This document shows, piece by piece, positions 1 through 12,573 of a DNA stretch of 64,000 nt; position 1 is the first letter of the stretch; every line of letters begins with the position of its first letter. Source of the stretch: Rhyzopertha dominica. Lineage: Eukaryota; Arthropoda; Insecta; Coleoptera; Bostrichidae. The notes below the pieces were generated by a model that worked only from the letters and a program-made list of their open reading frames with translations, searched no databases and was not told where the DNA came from. A program made the position numbers and the translations under genes. The stretch is from assembly GCA_025024175.1 (NCBI GenBank), contig QCXZ01000003.1:40572257-40636256 (forward strand). Reading direction: 5' to 3'.

Positions 1-865
1 TCTCTACACATTTTTTCTAAGACAAACAGTCCTCGTGATATTAGCAAAAAGATATAAATTTTTAAAATCGTTTTTTTCAAAAAACTCGATAATTAATTAA
101 CTTAACAATTACAAGNGTGCTTTCTGATCAGAAAGGAAATTTTTGGAAATATTTAGAAAATGTCAAAATTTTGGATAAATTTTCTAAGACACTTTTTGTG
201 AGAAATTTTACTTCCTATCTGATGGTATTNTAATTTTGTTAATATATTTAATATATTCGGAGATATTTAGGAAAAACCGTTTTCTTTAAGTGACGCTTTT
301 TTGCTAATATCTTCTAAACAGTTTGCTGCACCGAAAATTTATAAGAATGAATAATACTCACAGTTATACTACTAATCACATACTAAAATAAAAAAATATA
401 AAAAAATAAAAATTTGCAAAAAGGGTAGTTACCCCCCAGTTTTGCCCCCTTCCCGATACCGTACTTACCCCACAAACAATAGGTCGCTTTGGGTAGTTGA
501 GATTTATACGTTTGCCAAATTTCAAGTTCATATTAATATACTTATAGTCTTTCGAAAGTTATCGTGTCCACAAACAAAACCACAGACACTCACACACAAG
601 AAATTTGTTTTTGCTCAAATGTTGTTTTTTGCGTTTTCGTCCATTTTAAAGGAAATAAGCAAATAAAAAATTTTGAAAATTTTTTTGAGCGTTGGATGTG
701 GAAGTAATTGATTACTGGGATATAATAAAGACAAAATCATTGCAATTCCTTTATATTTTAAGGTCTTTTAATTACGACATATTGATTTCGTTGCTTTCAT
801 TTGTTAATAGAACTATTTTTTTCGAATCCATTTAATTAATTTAAAAACATAACCTGCATTAGCTA

Positions 866-957
866 GCCTCGGTGGTTTTCAGTATATGGGATGTCCGCCT
901 CTGGATCGAGAGGCTGCGGGTTAGAGTCCCGCCCTGGACATGGGTGTTGTGTGGGTC
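866..957 (+). repeat. tRNA-like SINE-type segment, copy 1
   Basis: The segment contains an A-box-like stretch and a B-box-like GGGTTAGAGTCCC at 918-930. It has a clear anticodon-type stem (CCTCT pairing with AGAGG) and a T-arm-type stem (GCGGG pairing with CCCGC). The B box differs from the consensus by one base (A for C), and there is no proper acceptor stem. It reads as a tRNA-derived SINE head and not a functional tRNA gene. The same segment is at 10557-10648. Confidence 0.6.
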
Positions 958-2431
958 ATTTTATATACACATGTAGTTCATAATAATAAAATACGAATGT
1001 TAGTTCGTTATTACGTACTAAAACTATACGTTTTAAAATCATGAATTTGTACGCGAACTCGCAAGGGTTGGATTGCATCAAGAACACCTTAAAAAAGCGA
1101 TTGTAGAGAAACTTCTTTCCAATTAAATTTATGTTTACTTGGAGGAGACAATGAAAATAAATTTTCTTTCCACGGCGTAAATACTTTGTCCTTAAATGTA
1201 GTGTTACAAGTTTCTCATTACTATTCCAGTCCAAAACAATATTGCTTCATCGATCAATAACGTGTTCTCGGCAAAGGTGAGCCTGAGCAAAGTTTGACGT
1301 AGTTAGCCCTCCAAAGGTTGCGGTTGCAATCTCTGATAACAAATATTGATAAACGTGTAGTCCGGCAGCTCTGGGGTCTAATCCTGGTATCAGCCGGCTC
1401 AACATGTCGGTCAGCGGGATTTGCGTTTTGACGTTGTCCATTACTCCACAAGTTGGTAATTGCTTTTTATATGCCCGACACGGATGCGCCGGTACCTTCA
1501 GAGGAAACAAAGTGATCCCTATCAGATGAGAAAGTATGGCTTGAATAACAACGTGATTTTGAAACGCCAGAGGAATTAATGTCTAAATAAGTTATAGAAT
1601 GTGTTTGCTTGTGGTCTAAGTTTACACACCTTCATAGACGTATGAAAGTGGACTGTGAAGCAACGACTCACAACCTGCAGTGAAGAAGATTGCAACCTTT
1701 AGATATAAGTAAGTGCAAGAGGGCAAGTTTTGAAATAGTACCCATTAATTAATACACGTTAAATGTTAAAGCACGAGCCCTAACTAGGTAACTAAGTTAA
1801 TAAAAATTGTAAATTCTCACAAGACTTCCAATCATATCCTACTGCAGCACTCAATTCAACCGCTACGAATACAGACAATCATCTTTATTTCATAATTATT
1901 CTTACAGCCAAGTTTATAGGAACAATGTAGTATTTGTTCGATGCTTTTGTCATTAGCTGTGCATTGCTAGTCAAAAATTGTCACCAGAATATTTTTACTT
2001 CTTTAATTACACATAGTAGCAAATATGGTTAGGGTACAGCAATTATTATGAGTACTGTTGCAAGAAAAGCATAATTCGGTGTAACATACATATGTACATT
2101 TGCATCGACAAAATAGTGGAGTGCTTGCAGTCAACTATGTAAAACCGCAATAAAAGCTCTAGTCTAACCGGTGTGAAAACAGCACGCAAAAGATAGCAGC
2201 CTAAATTTCCGAATATACCCGAAAATATCATGGAAGTATTAAATATAGTCCGGTTAGACCCTACCGCTGAAATCAGGAAAATATAGATTTCGTTTGCATG
2301 GGAAATTTTTTAATAATAGGACGTACATTAGATCAACAAATGCAGTCATACCCGTTAACAAGTTATAGTAATAATTTCTGGAAAAAGGCCAATGACAAAT
2401 AAACAATTATTATACCCCTTAATCCAGTTCA

Positions 2432-2760
2432 TGTCACAACCGCGTTTTCATGAGCTAATTACATTATTTGTTTGCTACCGATCTGTGCAAAGCAATCGCC
2501 TTTTATACTCCACCGGGAAATTTGTTATAAATAAATGTCTAATAAACAATAATTTATATCTCGCTTATTAGAATTTTGCGCCACAATTGCGTTTTCACAG
2601 ATTAATTACATTATTTACTACCCATCCGTGCAAAAAGATCGAGTTGCCCTTGTCCTAGAGATTTGTTATAAATAAATGTCAAATAAACAATAATTAATAT
2701 CTCTCTTATTAGAGTTTGCGCCATGATCGCGTTTTCGCTATCTATCGATCCGTGCTTCTC
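2432..2760. repeat. Tandem repeat of about 143 bp, 2.3 units
   Basis: Each unit contains a GCGTTTTC motif, a CC(G/A)ATC(T/C)GTGCAAA motif, TTGTTATAAATAAATGTC and ATAAACAATAATT, then a CTTATTAGA motif before GCGCCA. The units are about 2432-2578, 2579-2719 and a partial one after 2720. They differ from each other by several substitutions, so the array is not newly expanded. It is repeated at about 12131-12460 in copy 2. Confidence 0.7.
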
Positions 2761-2873
2761 TTGGAAAGCAGTCGTAATGTCAGTGCAAGCGCAAGCTCTA
2801 TTAAATGTGAGTAAACACTTCGTTGCCTTTTTTAAAACTTCTAAACCCGGTAAAGCAAATAATCAAATAATCA

Positions 2874-2973
2874 NNNNNNNNNNNNNNNNNNNNNNNNNNN
2901 NNNNNNNNNNNNNNNNNNNNNNNNNNNNNNNNNNNNNNNNNNNNNNNNNNNNNNNNNNNNNNNNNNNNNNNNN
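2874..2973. other. Assembly gap of 100 N
   Basis: There are exactly 100 Ns, the conventional length for a gap of unknown size. The sequence to its left is duplicated at 9673-12573 and the sequence to its right is not. Confidence 0.99.
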
Positions 2974-4769
2974 ATTATTTTTAAATTCTGGTTTGCAATA
3001 CATTATTCAAGAACAACACCCGGTTTTTTTTTTTTCATTCTGTATTACATCTGATATGGGGATACTAATCCAAGAAATCGAAGTTAAATTTACACATTTT
3101 TATCTATCAATGTAATACAAAATCGTTTTCGCAATAGCTTTTTAACTGTAAACTATCCTTTACGAAAATCAACCTCCTGCCCGATGGTTAAAACTTGCAC
3201 TTTGTTTTATGTATGTGCTTTAGTAAACGTTTCAGACATTGTATGATGTCTCGTTTAGGTACCTAACAGTTTCCAAGACGCCCGCAGCAATCGAAACTAG
3301 CACATTCCGTTTTGCTCTGTATCCCTTTACGGTGGCACAATTGGCTTACGTATGTCCACCCTGACGTTAAGGGAGTTAATCGGACGATTTCACGAGTCGT
3401 TGCGTCGAATGAACGCGATTTGTGGCTTCAGGTTACCGGAATCTGCGTGTAAGCCCCAATTTACATACACCTTTAACTCACTTCCGAATGGATATTCATA
3501 ACTCATTTTGTGCCATCCTCGGGACGATATAGAAAGCCAACGATGGTAAGAGATAAATCTTATGGAAATGAAATATTATAGGGCCCGCTTCCGCGATTAC
3601 GTTTATAATGTGCTTGTATCACCAATAATATGGATTGTAATCGTCATATATTGTAATAACCGCTCATTGCCTGTTGTGTAGTAGAAGTATTATTATACAA
3701 TACTATTATTTTAAGTAGTGTTATTATTTATCGTGTTCTAAATTTTTGGTTTCTTTGAATCTTAATGATAATGTTAGCATTACGATTTAAGTGACATGTG
3801 GCGTATTAAACAATCTAACCGTTAGGTATTAGTTTCTTTCTTTAAGAACATATGAAGTACCTAAGCTATTTTTTCAGAAACTTAAAAGAAGTATTGTCTA
3901 TATAAATGTTATATTTGTGCAATAGTGTATCCTTGGGTATCTAACCCCCCTTACATATAAGGATGTGGTTAAATACATTCTTAAATTATTCGAAATAGAA
4001 AACTGTATTATTTTTATTAAATTTTTACAATTTTAAAAATAAGTAACACTGTTATAGCTAAAGGCATGCGATTTTTGCAAACATATTACTAATGAAATTG
4101 CTATAACTTGTAAATATAAACTTTTGTACAGACATAGCTGGTAGTACTGAAATAAGGTACGAAAAACTAGCCATTTAGTCGCAGTCGCATCAGTTTTTTT
4201 AGGTAGTACCCTGGTTTACTTTCATTGTAGTTGAATGTACGAATAATTTTTTTTTCATATGATATAAGGAATAGTATGTGTCTTAAAAATTATGTAAAAA
4301 TTATATTCTCATAAGTTTTATTCCTTTCCGCTTTATGACAGGCTTAATATACTATGCGAAGTGAATGTGCTTTTGTTAGCAGCAGTATTTCAGTATCTGA
4401 GGTATCAGTAGGAAATTGTATAACTTTAGTTTACTTCCGAAAATAATCATTATAACTTCTTGACATTTTTCATCCTGGGAGGGTGCGGCAAAAATCGCTG
4501 AGCGATTTACCGATAAAGAAGGAAAATCGAGGGAAAATAGTTTTAGGACCATTTTTGCAGATGGGAGCTGTTGTCTATAAGGCAGGTCAAAGAATGCAAC
4601 GGAAAGAATCTACGTTATAAAAAAGTTTATGTATTAATTGCCACAACTATCACTACTACTCCGATGAAAACCCTCGCTAACTAATAATACAGCATAATCA
4701 ACATAGATGATCCGTTAATGTATGAGTAGGAATTATTTGAAACTAGATTGATGTCTTAGTATTTTTGGT
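2974..4769. other. Non-coding stretch with one higher-GC block
   Basis: No open frame with a recognisable domain is visible. The part at about 3260-3600 is richer in GC and CpG than its surroundings, with motifs such as GTTAATCGG. It could be regulatory DNA or an old repeat. The rest is AT-rich and featureless to my reading. Confidence 0.4.
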
Positions 4770-4789
4770 TTAGACCGCGTCCGATTTTG

Positions 4790-5260
4790 GAATAAGGTCG
4801 ACGTTTCGCCCGCACTGGCAAAGGGCATAATCAGGACAGGAACAAAGAGTGTAGAATATGGTACAGCCTAATGCTTGAAACATGTCCGATCTGAAACAAA
4901 TCCCAAGAAGGAAAGAGGTGGAAGGGGGTGGGCATGCTTGGGCGGCAAAGGTGAGAGATTGTGAAAGTGGGGATAGCCGTTGACTGGGTACCAAATAGTG
5001 GAGAGATGATAACCACCTTCGCAATTTAGATTGTTCGGATGTTTACAAATTTCTATGGCTTCTCGGAATTTTTGGGTTGGAAAAAAGGAAACTTTAGGTA
5101 GAACTGACACGTTGTATACTGACTGGTTTCATGCTGCTACTGCTGAGTGGGTGAAGAAACCTGATTTTATGAAGCGTGAAATGGACTTGATATCTTTGAG
5201 AGCAATCTTCTCCTATTTGGAAAGATTCTTTGGGAGAAGTTTCTGTTTTTGAAGAACCTT
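4790..5260 (-). pseudogene. Penelope-like element remnant, GIY-YIG-side C-terminus
   Basis: Read on the minus strand, the frames contain the peptide REAIEICKHPNNLN followed by GGYHLS. This resembles the stretch at the end of the GIY-YIG endonuclease of insect Penelope-like retroelements, where REA.EI.KH..N.NR..G..LS is typical. Upstream pieces in other frames (KSGFFTHSAVAA) fit the preceding region. Downstream, at 4795-4840, the GACGTTTCGCCC motif and the hairpin-like terminus resemble Penelope-type ends. Frameshifts and a stop separate the parts, and the reverse transcriptase is absent. Assignment is from remembered family pattern, not from a search. Confidence 0.55.
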
Positions 5261-8200
5261 TGCTATTTCAAAACGGATGAAGACCGCCATATCCTTGGGT
5301 AGTGATTAAATGCATTATTCTACACAACTTATCATTTTGCTGAGGACTACAGTAAAATTGAGGACTTTGGCCAGCAAGGTGTTTTCTGATTGAGAAAAAG
5401 GACAGGAAGACAAATTAACCACTGTTTGATACTATATAATAGGACCAGTGGACTCCTGCCCACAATGGACAAATAGTAACGATCTAGGTTAGCAACCGAT
5501 TTCCTTTAAAATGGATTGGTAAAGCAGAGCCACTTAGCTAACCAAGGACACCTAACTTAACAACCACACAACCGTGAATCTAGACCCTACGTTTGTTACA
5601 TGAAGTTCTATTAAAATTGGAGGAATCCAAATAAACAATAATATGCGGGGCATTTAATTAAAAAAAAACAACATAAAAATGCAAGATACATTAAAAAACA
5701 TTGTGCTTAACTGCCAAAATTTAGTATCATTTATCGACAACTTGGAAGACGCAATAATGCTTGCAAAATTAAATATATTACACAATTCTGGTTCAAAATT
5801 TATTGTCATACTACCAAATTGTAAGTCTTCAAGTATCTTTAGAAGGTAACAAATTATATTTATAATACACTTTCCCATCTTAGATTCGGAAATGTATGAA
5901 TATTCTCACGTATATCATGTTCCTAAAAATAGCTTAACCTTTGTTTCAAAATTACCCTTCCTAATACTCGGTACTTTGTATCACCAATACAAAGATGATT
6001 GTCCGAGAATGAAAAATACGTACCACCATCTCCAACCTACAGTAGAAGATTGCACTGTTGGCATTCTTCGAGAAGGCATCGCTAAAAGTTTCTGTCATGT
6101 GCCCGTTCACATGAACTCACATGTAAGCGAGCAAATTAGCAAATATTTTTAAATGGTTCCAGCGCAGCTAGTCAAACGTAAGAAAAAATTTACATCCGAT
6201 AGTCATCTGGATATTTGGGATCCAAGCATAGTTAAAATACCACCAAATTGTGACCTACAGGTTGGGCATCTATTCTATAGTAATCGAGATCTGTTCAAAG
6301 GGAAACCGTTCCTTTTGTCGGAAATATAGATCCAGAAAACTCCAAGCAATAAATGTTTATACCCTTAATGAGTGATGAGAATGAGTTTCCACTTTTTAAA
6401 ACAAATAAAAGAGCCCTCCTGCCAGAAATGTTACAGAGCAAACGGTTAAAATAGAATGGAAGTGTGATTTTACTAAATTCCTGCCAACATGAAAAGTGTA
6501 GGTGCTATGTAAATAACTTAGCCATTTTGTTCACGAACCATGAAAATATGACACGGCATTCCCTTGAGATCTCTAAACGCGGCACCTGAGTTGCAATGCA
6601 TGCGTTGAGTGCTCGGGCCGTCTCGCGTTGCATTTAGGAATTTAGGGCCGGCTTACGGATAACAGTTGAGGTTCTTTCGTGTAGCGAATTCCATTTCGCG
6701 ATACATTAAATTTGTGCTAGCCGTGATGTGATAAGTAATTGCTAGTATGTGGTTGAAACGCCCCACAGTACGTCTAAATCGATGATTTACTATGCATACC
6801 AAGGTTTATCTCGCGCTTTCTGACTCCAGCGGTGCGTTATTTTATACAGCATATGGAATGGAGCACGGATGCACGAACTTGGACTCCCTTTGAAGTAGCA
6901 GGAGAAGTTGCATCCGTTTCAAGACCAGCAAGTCTACCCAAGTATAAGCTTTACTATATTAGGTGCGATGCATTAATTCAATGCAGTGGAACCTATGTAC
7001 TTTAAGCTCGAGATGATATTTGCTTACCACTTAAAGTTTTCTTACTTCTTTCTATAGTTTGAAGAATTCTAAAGTACAAGATCGATGCTTCACACAAACG
7101 CTTACTTTTAATGCAGGTCTAATGCTGTTTTTGATACAATTGTGGATACCGTTTCTAACACGGATTTCTGAACTTCAGAGGCATATTCTTTATTTAACAA
7201 AAACTTGCAACACGTAACAATTCATAATACAAGGATAACACCGAATTAGCCTTCCACTGTATTAGTTAATTGAATTAATCTTCGTTCTTGCCATTCCACC
7301 TTTTAGACCATCCGATCAAGCTTATTCTTCTCTACGTCTTCTTGAGCCTGTTTATAACAAACGATTCCTCACAGGTAATCTCGTTATCGTATCCTTAGTC
7401 CTTCCCACTCTTCTTTGTCTCGCTGGTGTGTTGTTTTGGGCTATTTTTATTATTCTGTCCTCTCCGATCCTGTCTGTCCTGTTCCCTCCTTGGCGATAGA
7501 ATCATTTGTTGACCGGCCTCTCAGTTTTATTGCCTATTTTGAAAAGCACCTGAATTTTTTTTCTCTGATTGCGGAAAAGCACGTTTTCGACATCAACTGA
7601 ACCAGATAGATTTTAAGTGACTGTGATGTTTCGAGCCATTTTGTTTATTACGTCGATACATCCTTTTCTAGTAGTTTTGCATAAATTAAACTATACATCT
7701 GGTTTATGTTTTAAAAATCCATCCCTTAGGATTCCTGTGATGAAAATTTTAATGTAATTGTGATATCACGGTTCGAGGGCAGATATTAATCGACGCCAAA
7801 TTTGTCTCTGCTGGTACCTTATTGTATAATAGTGTTTATTCGCTTAATCATTAGATAACATAGACATGCATTTTAATCATACGAATAAGGATTAGCAGCA
7901 GTGGGCATTTTGGCAAAGTGCCAATCGGAAAGAAACACTCTGGTTATGCCTTCTCACGCGTATTGTTATTAATTGAACTACGCATTTTTACTAATCTTCA
8001 GGTTTCCTAGTTACTCCCAGTTTCCAAGATCCATGCATGTTGTGGATACCTATAAATTTAGGACTTCGATAATGTAGAAGACATCCTCAGATATCAATGT
8101 TGTGTTAATTTATTTTATTTATTTATTTATTTATTTATTTATTTCCTACATCTGTTAAATTTAAATTTTTGGCAAATCACATTCGTAAATTACAATTGAA

Positions 8201-9565
8201 AATAACCATTCAGGCACTGATATCAGCGACTATTACAAATCGAATATCAGAATCGATTATAGGTACTATCCCTTTTATTCCCAATCGGAAATACTGAATT
8301 TTTTTCTAAATATTTATATAACCTGCTGCCTATAATAGTTATTAAGTTCTTATTAATGGTTGGTTAGCAAGTTATAGGGCCCGTAATTTTTTACTTTTTT
8401 TAGTTTTTCGTTAATTTTTTGGCAATAAATAAGTTTTTCCTTCTGTTGACAATTTGTGAATACTTTCCGGGTTTTATCATAATTTTGTTGTATGCCCTAG
8501 CAAGTAGTCCATGTGTTTGCTTTTAAGTTTATCAGCCATAAATTTGTATTGTCTGATCCAAGACTCTTCTAATTAGCTGCTTTTTCTACCACATCCATTA
8601 TTTCTTTTTCTGCTTGTCTTCTTACGTTTTCTTGGTCTTCTGTTCTAAAATTTGACTCGGAAAATAATACTAACAAATACAATTCGATCTTCAAAAATTA
8701 GCGACTATTTACATTGTCTCAATTTCTCTTGAGTGCAGTACTCCAAAATTTGATTCTGCCAAATCGGCATTAACAATTTTAGACCAAAGCCCTCGTGCTA
8801 AAGCATCCGCGCACTTGTCAAGTTACCTATTAATGCCAGAGTCGTCTCGTTAAATTGACAGTCGCGCACTCTCCAAAAATTAATGACAATGTAAATTGTC
8901 GACTGTTTTTATCAAGATCTTGTGATATTATTGTTGAATATTTTATAAAAAAAACAAACGTTTTCTCACTAATTTATTCTATAATTTGGTTTTTTATTCA
9001 TATTTTTAGTAGTATTAATATTTTAACTTTTATGTAAGTTTGTTTGCTAGTGTTAAGTAAAACACCAAATATACTGTAATTGCGTAAATTCTGCACTCTC
9101 CTTTTTCTAGAATGTTGAAAGGCCAAATATCGTTGTAAAAGAAATTAAAGTAATTATTATTATTTCCGCATTTTGGGATTGCGTAGTGAAGCTAAAGAGA
9201 ATCTGAATTTCAATTTTACTCAGAATTAGCACTTAAATAACTTTTGAAAATAAATTTGTCAGGATTTTTTTATAGATTTTCCCTATGCTGGAACGACCAT
9301 CGAGCAGTTTAAGTATTCAAATTCCCTGTCCTAAACAAAACATTGTTTGGGGTTATGTAAAATCCATTAATTTAATGGCAGACGTATTGGCATTTGACAT
9401 CCGCACAGGCTTCAAAAATTTTAATTCGCTGCGTCAGTGCCAGACAATATAATGCAGCTTGAATTGATTTTGTTATTGCTAAATCTCCTATCCGTGTTTT
9501 CGCCTCATGAACGAGAGAAACTCATTTTAGTCCGGATTGGTAACAAACGTAATTTGATTAAAAAA
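5261..9565. other. Non-coding stretch
   Basis: No coding region is supported; the open frames here are short and without domains. A GC-richer block lies at about 6560-6900. It has several CpGs and an ATCGATGATTT motif, and could be regulatory. An ATTT microsatellite is at 8110-8145. Otherwise I see only AT-rich sequence. Confidence 0.4.
8110..8145. repeat. (ATTT)n microsatellite
   Basis: About eight ATTT units occur in tandem, nearly uninterrupted. Confidence 0.9.
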
Positions 9566-10384
9566 AACCGCTGCAAATTGAATCAATACTTCCACAAACA
9601 ATTGTCAAAATGACATTTACGTTTTTATTTATTATACTATAAGATTAGTAATCAGGTTTTGAGCATTTTTTCTCTCTACACATTTTTTCTAAGACAAACA
9701 GTCCTCGTGATATTAGCAAAAAGATATAAATTTTTAAAATCGTTTTTTTCAAAAAACTCGATAATTAATTAACTTAACAATTACAAGAGTGCTTTCTGAT
9801 CAGAAAGGAAATTTTTGGAAATATTTAGAAAATGTCAAAATTTTGGATAAATTTTCTAAGACACTTTTTGTGAGAAATTTTACTTCCTATCTGATGGTAT
9901 TTTAATTTTGTTAATATATTTAATATATTCGGAGATATTTAGGAAAAACCGTTTTCTTTAAGTGACGCTTTTTTGCTAATATCTTCTAAACAGTTTGCTG
10001 CACCGAAAATTTATAAGAATGAATAATACTCACAGTTATACTACTAATCACATACTAAAATAAAAAAATATAAAAAAATAAAAATTTGCAAAAAGGGTAG
10101 TTACCCCCCAGTTTTGCCCCCTTCCCGATACCGTACTTACCCCACAAACAATAGGTCGCTTTGGGTAGTTGAGATTTATACGTTTGCCAAATTTCAAGTT
10201 CATATTAATATACTTATAGTCTTTCGAAAGTTATCGTGTCCACAAACAAAACCACAGACACTCACACACAAGAAATTTGTTTTTGCTCAAATGTTGTTTT
10301 TTGCGTTTTCGTCCATTTTAAAGGAAATAAGCAAATAAAAAATTTTGAAAATTTTTTTTCGCGATACAGTACTTCCCATCCGTT
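9566..10384 (+). repeat. AT-rich interspersed repeat, full copy
   Basis: This sequence recurs truncated at the window start (1-about 691) and inverted at 49390-49985, so it is an interspersed family and not unique DNA. Similar motifs lie near both ends in opposite orientation (ATACTTCCAC near 9588 and GTGGAAGTA near 10389), which would fit a small DNA transposon, but the exact ends are not resolved. About 290 bp (about 10050-10338) are absent from the inverted copy. No coding capacity is recognised, and the short open frames inside it are probably chance. Confidence 0.7.
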
Positions 10385-10556
10385 GGATGTGGAAGTAATT
10401 GATTACTGGGATATAATAAAGACAAAATCATTGCAATTCCTTTATATTTTAAGGTCTTTTAATTACGACATATTGATTTCGTTGCTTTCATTTGTTAATA
10501 GAACTATTTTTTTCGAATCCATTTAATTAATTTAAAAACATAACCTGCATTAGCTA

Positions 10557-10648
10557 GCCTCGGTGGTTTTCAGTATATGGGATGTCCGCCTCTGGATCGA
10601 GAGGCTGCGGGTTAGAGTCCCGCCCTGGACATGGGTGTTGTGTGGGTC
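10557..10648 (+). repeat. tRNA-like SINE-type segment, copy 2
   Basis: This is the counterpart of 866-957 in the second copy of the duplicate, with the same B-box-like element and T-arm pairing. The downstream TGGGTGTTGTGTGGGTC is shared between the copies, but no poly(A) or simple-repeat tail is evident. Confidence 0.6.
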
Positions 10649-12130
10649 ATTTTATATACATGTAGTTTCATAATAATAAAATACGAATGTTAGTTCGTTA
10701 TTACGAAGGTACTAAATATACGTTTTATTGAAATCATGAATTTGTACGCGAACTCGCAAGGGTTGGATTGCATCAAGAACACCTTAAAAAAGCGATTGTA
10801 GAGAAACTTCTTTCCAATTAAATTTATGTTTACTTGGAGGAGACAATGAAAATAAATTTTCTTTCCACGGCGTAAATACTTTGTCCTTAAATGTAGTGTT
10901 ACAAGTTTCTCATTACTATTCCAGTCCAAAACAATATTGCTTCATCGATCAATAACGTGTTCTCGGCAAAGGTGAGCCTGAGCAAAGTTTGACGTAGTTA
11001 GCCCTCCAAAGGTTGCGGTTGCAATCTCTGATAACAAATATTGATAAACGTGTAGTCCGGCAGCTCTGGGGTCTAATCCTGGTATCAGCCGGCTCAACAT
11101 GTCGGTCAGCGGGATTTGCGTTTTGACGTTGTCCATTACTCCACAAGTTGGTAATTGCTTTTTATATGCCCGACACGGATGCGCCGGTACCTTCAGAGGA
11201 AACAAAGTGATCCCTATCAGATGAGAAAGTATGGCTTGAATAACAACGTGATTTTGAAACGCCAGAGGAATTAATGTCTAAATAAGTTATAGAATGTGTT
11301 TGCTTGTGGTCTAAGTTTACACACCTTCATAGACGTATGAAAGTGGACTGTGAAGCAACGACTCACAACCTGCAGTGAAGAAGATTGCAACCTTTAGATA
11401 TAAGTAAGTGCAAGAGGGCAAGTTTTGAAATAGTACCCATTAATTAATACACGTTAAATGTTAAAGCACGAGCCCTAACTAGGTAACTAAGTTAATAAAA
11501 ATTGTAAATTCTCACAAGACTTCCAATCATATCCTACTGCAGCACTCAATTCAACCGCTACGAATACAGACAATCATCTTTATTTCATAATTATTCTTAC
11601 AGCCAAGTTTATAGGAACAATGTAGTATTTGTTCGATGCTTTTGTCATTAGCTGTGCATTGCTAGTCAAAAATTGTCACCAGAATATTTTTACTTCTTTA
11701 ATTACACATAGTAGCAAATATGGTTAGGGGTACAGCAATTATTATGAGTACTGTTGCAAGAAAAGCATAATTCGGTGTAACATACATATGTACATTTTGC
11801 ATCGACAAAATAGTGGAGTGCTTGCAGTCAACTATGTAAAACCGCAATAAAAGCTCTAGTCTAACCGGTGTGAAAACAGCACGCAAAAGATAGCAGCCTA
11901 AATTTCCGAATATACCCGAAAATATCATGGAAGTATTAAATATAGTCCGGTTAGACCCTACCGCTGAAATCAGGAAAATATAGATTTCGTTTGCATGGGA
12001 AATTTTTTAATAATAGGACGTACATTAGATCAACAAATGCAGTCATACCCGTTAACAAGTTATAGTAATAATTTCTGGAAAAAGGCCAATGACAAATAAA
12101 CAATTATTTATATCCCCTTAATCCAGTTCA

Positions 12131-12460
12131 TGTCACAACCGCGTTTTCATGAGCTAATTACATTATTTGTTTGCTACCGATCTGTGCAAAGCAATCGCCT
12201 TTTATACTCCACCGGGAAATTTGTTATAAATAAATGTCTAATAAACAATAATTTATATCTCGCTTATTAGAATTTGCGCCACAATTGCGTTTTCACAGAT
12301 TAATTACATTTATTTACTACCCATCCGTGCAAAAAGATCGAGTTGCCCTTGTCCTAGAGATTTGTTATAAATAAATGTCAAATAAACAATAATTAATATC
12401 TCTCTTATTAGAGTTTGCGCCATGATCGCGTTTTCGCTATCTATCGATCCGTGCTTCTCT
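12131..12460. repeat. Tandem repeat of about 143 bp, second copy
   Basis: This is the same array as at 2432-2760, within the second copy of the duplicate. Unit boundaries again follow the CTTATTAGA motif and GCGCCA. Confidence 0.65.
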
Positions 12461-12573
12461 TGGAAAGCAGTCGTAATGTCAGTGCAAGCGCAAGCTCTAT
12501 TAAATGTGAGTAAACACTTCGTTGCCTTTTTTAAAACTTCTAAACCCCGGTAAAGCAAATAATCAAATAATCA

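Larger units (their letters stand above)
1..2873. repeat. Direct duplicate of 9673-12573 (copy 1)
   Basis: The whole stretch aligns collinearly with 9673-12573. I see only scattered substitutions and small indels, such as about 20 bp missing near 679 relative to 10357-10380. The copy ends exactly at a 100-N gap, and single ambiguous bases occur in it but not in the partner. It contains part of the interspersed repeat, a tRNA-like segment, a higher-GC block at about 1247-1520 and a 143-bp tandem repeat. Short open frames on both strands have no recognisable domain. A gap-adjacent duplicate with small indels is what unmerged haplotypes or a misplaced contig would give; a real recent segmental duplication is the alternative. 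Confidence 0.9.
9673..12573. repeat. Direct duplicate of 1-2873 (copy 2)
   Basis: This is the longer, N-free partner of the duplicate at the window start. After 12573 it runs on into unrelated sequence, while copy 1 runs into the gap, so this is probably the correctly placed copy. The interspersed repeat inside it starts upstream, at about 9566. Confidence 0.9.

Noticed and set aside
866..957. Functional tRNA gene
   Set aside because: The anticodon- and T-arm-like stems are present, but there is no matching acceptor stem, the B box has a substitution, and the segment lies in repeated DNA. SINE-type origin is more likely.
1247..1510. Protein-coding exon on the minus strand, also at 10942-11205
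   Set aside because: Two overlapping frames are open in a GC-richer block, but neither shows a known domain, and the doubling is due to the duplicate, so it is not independent evidence.
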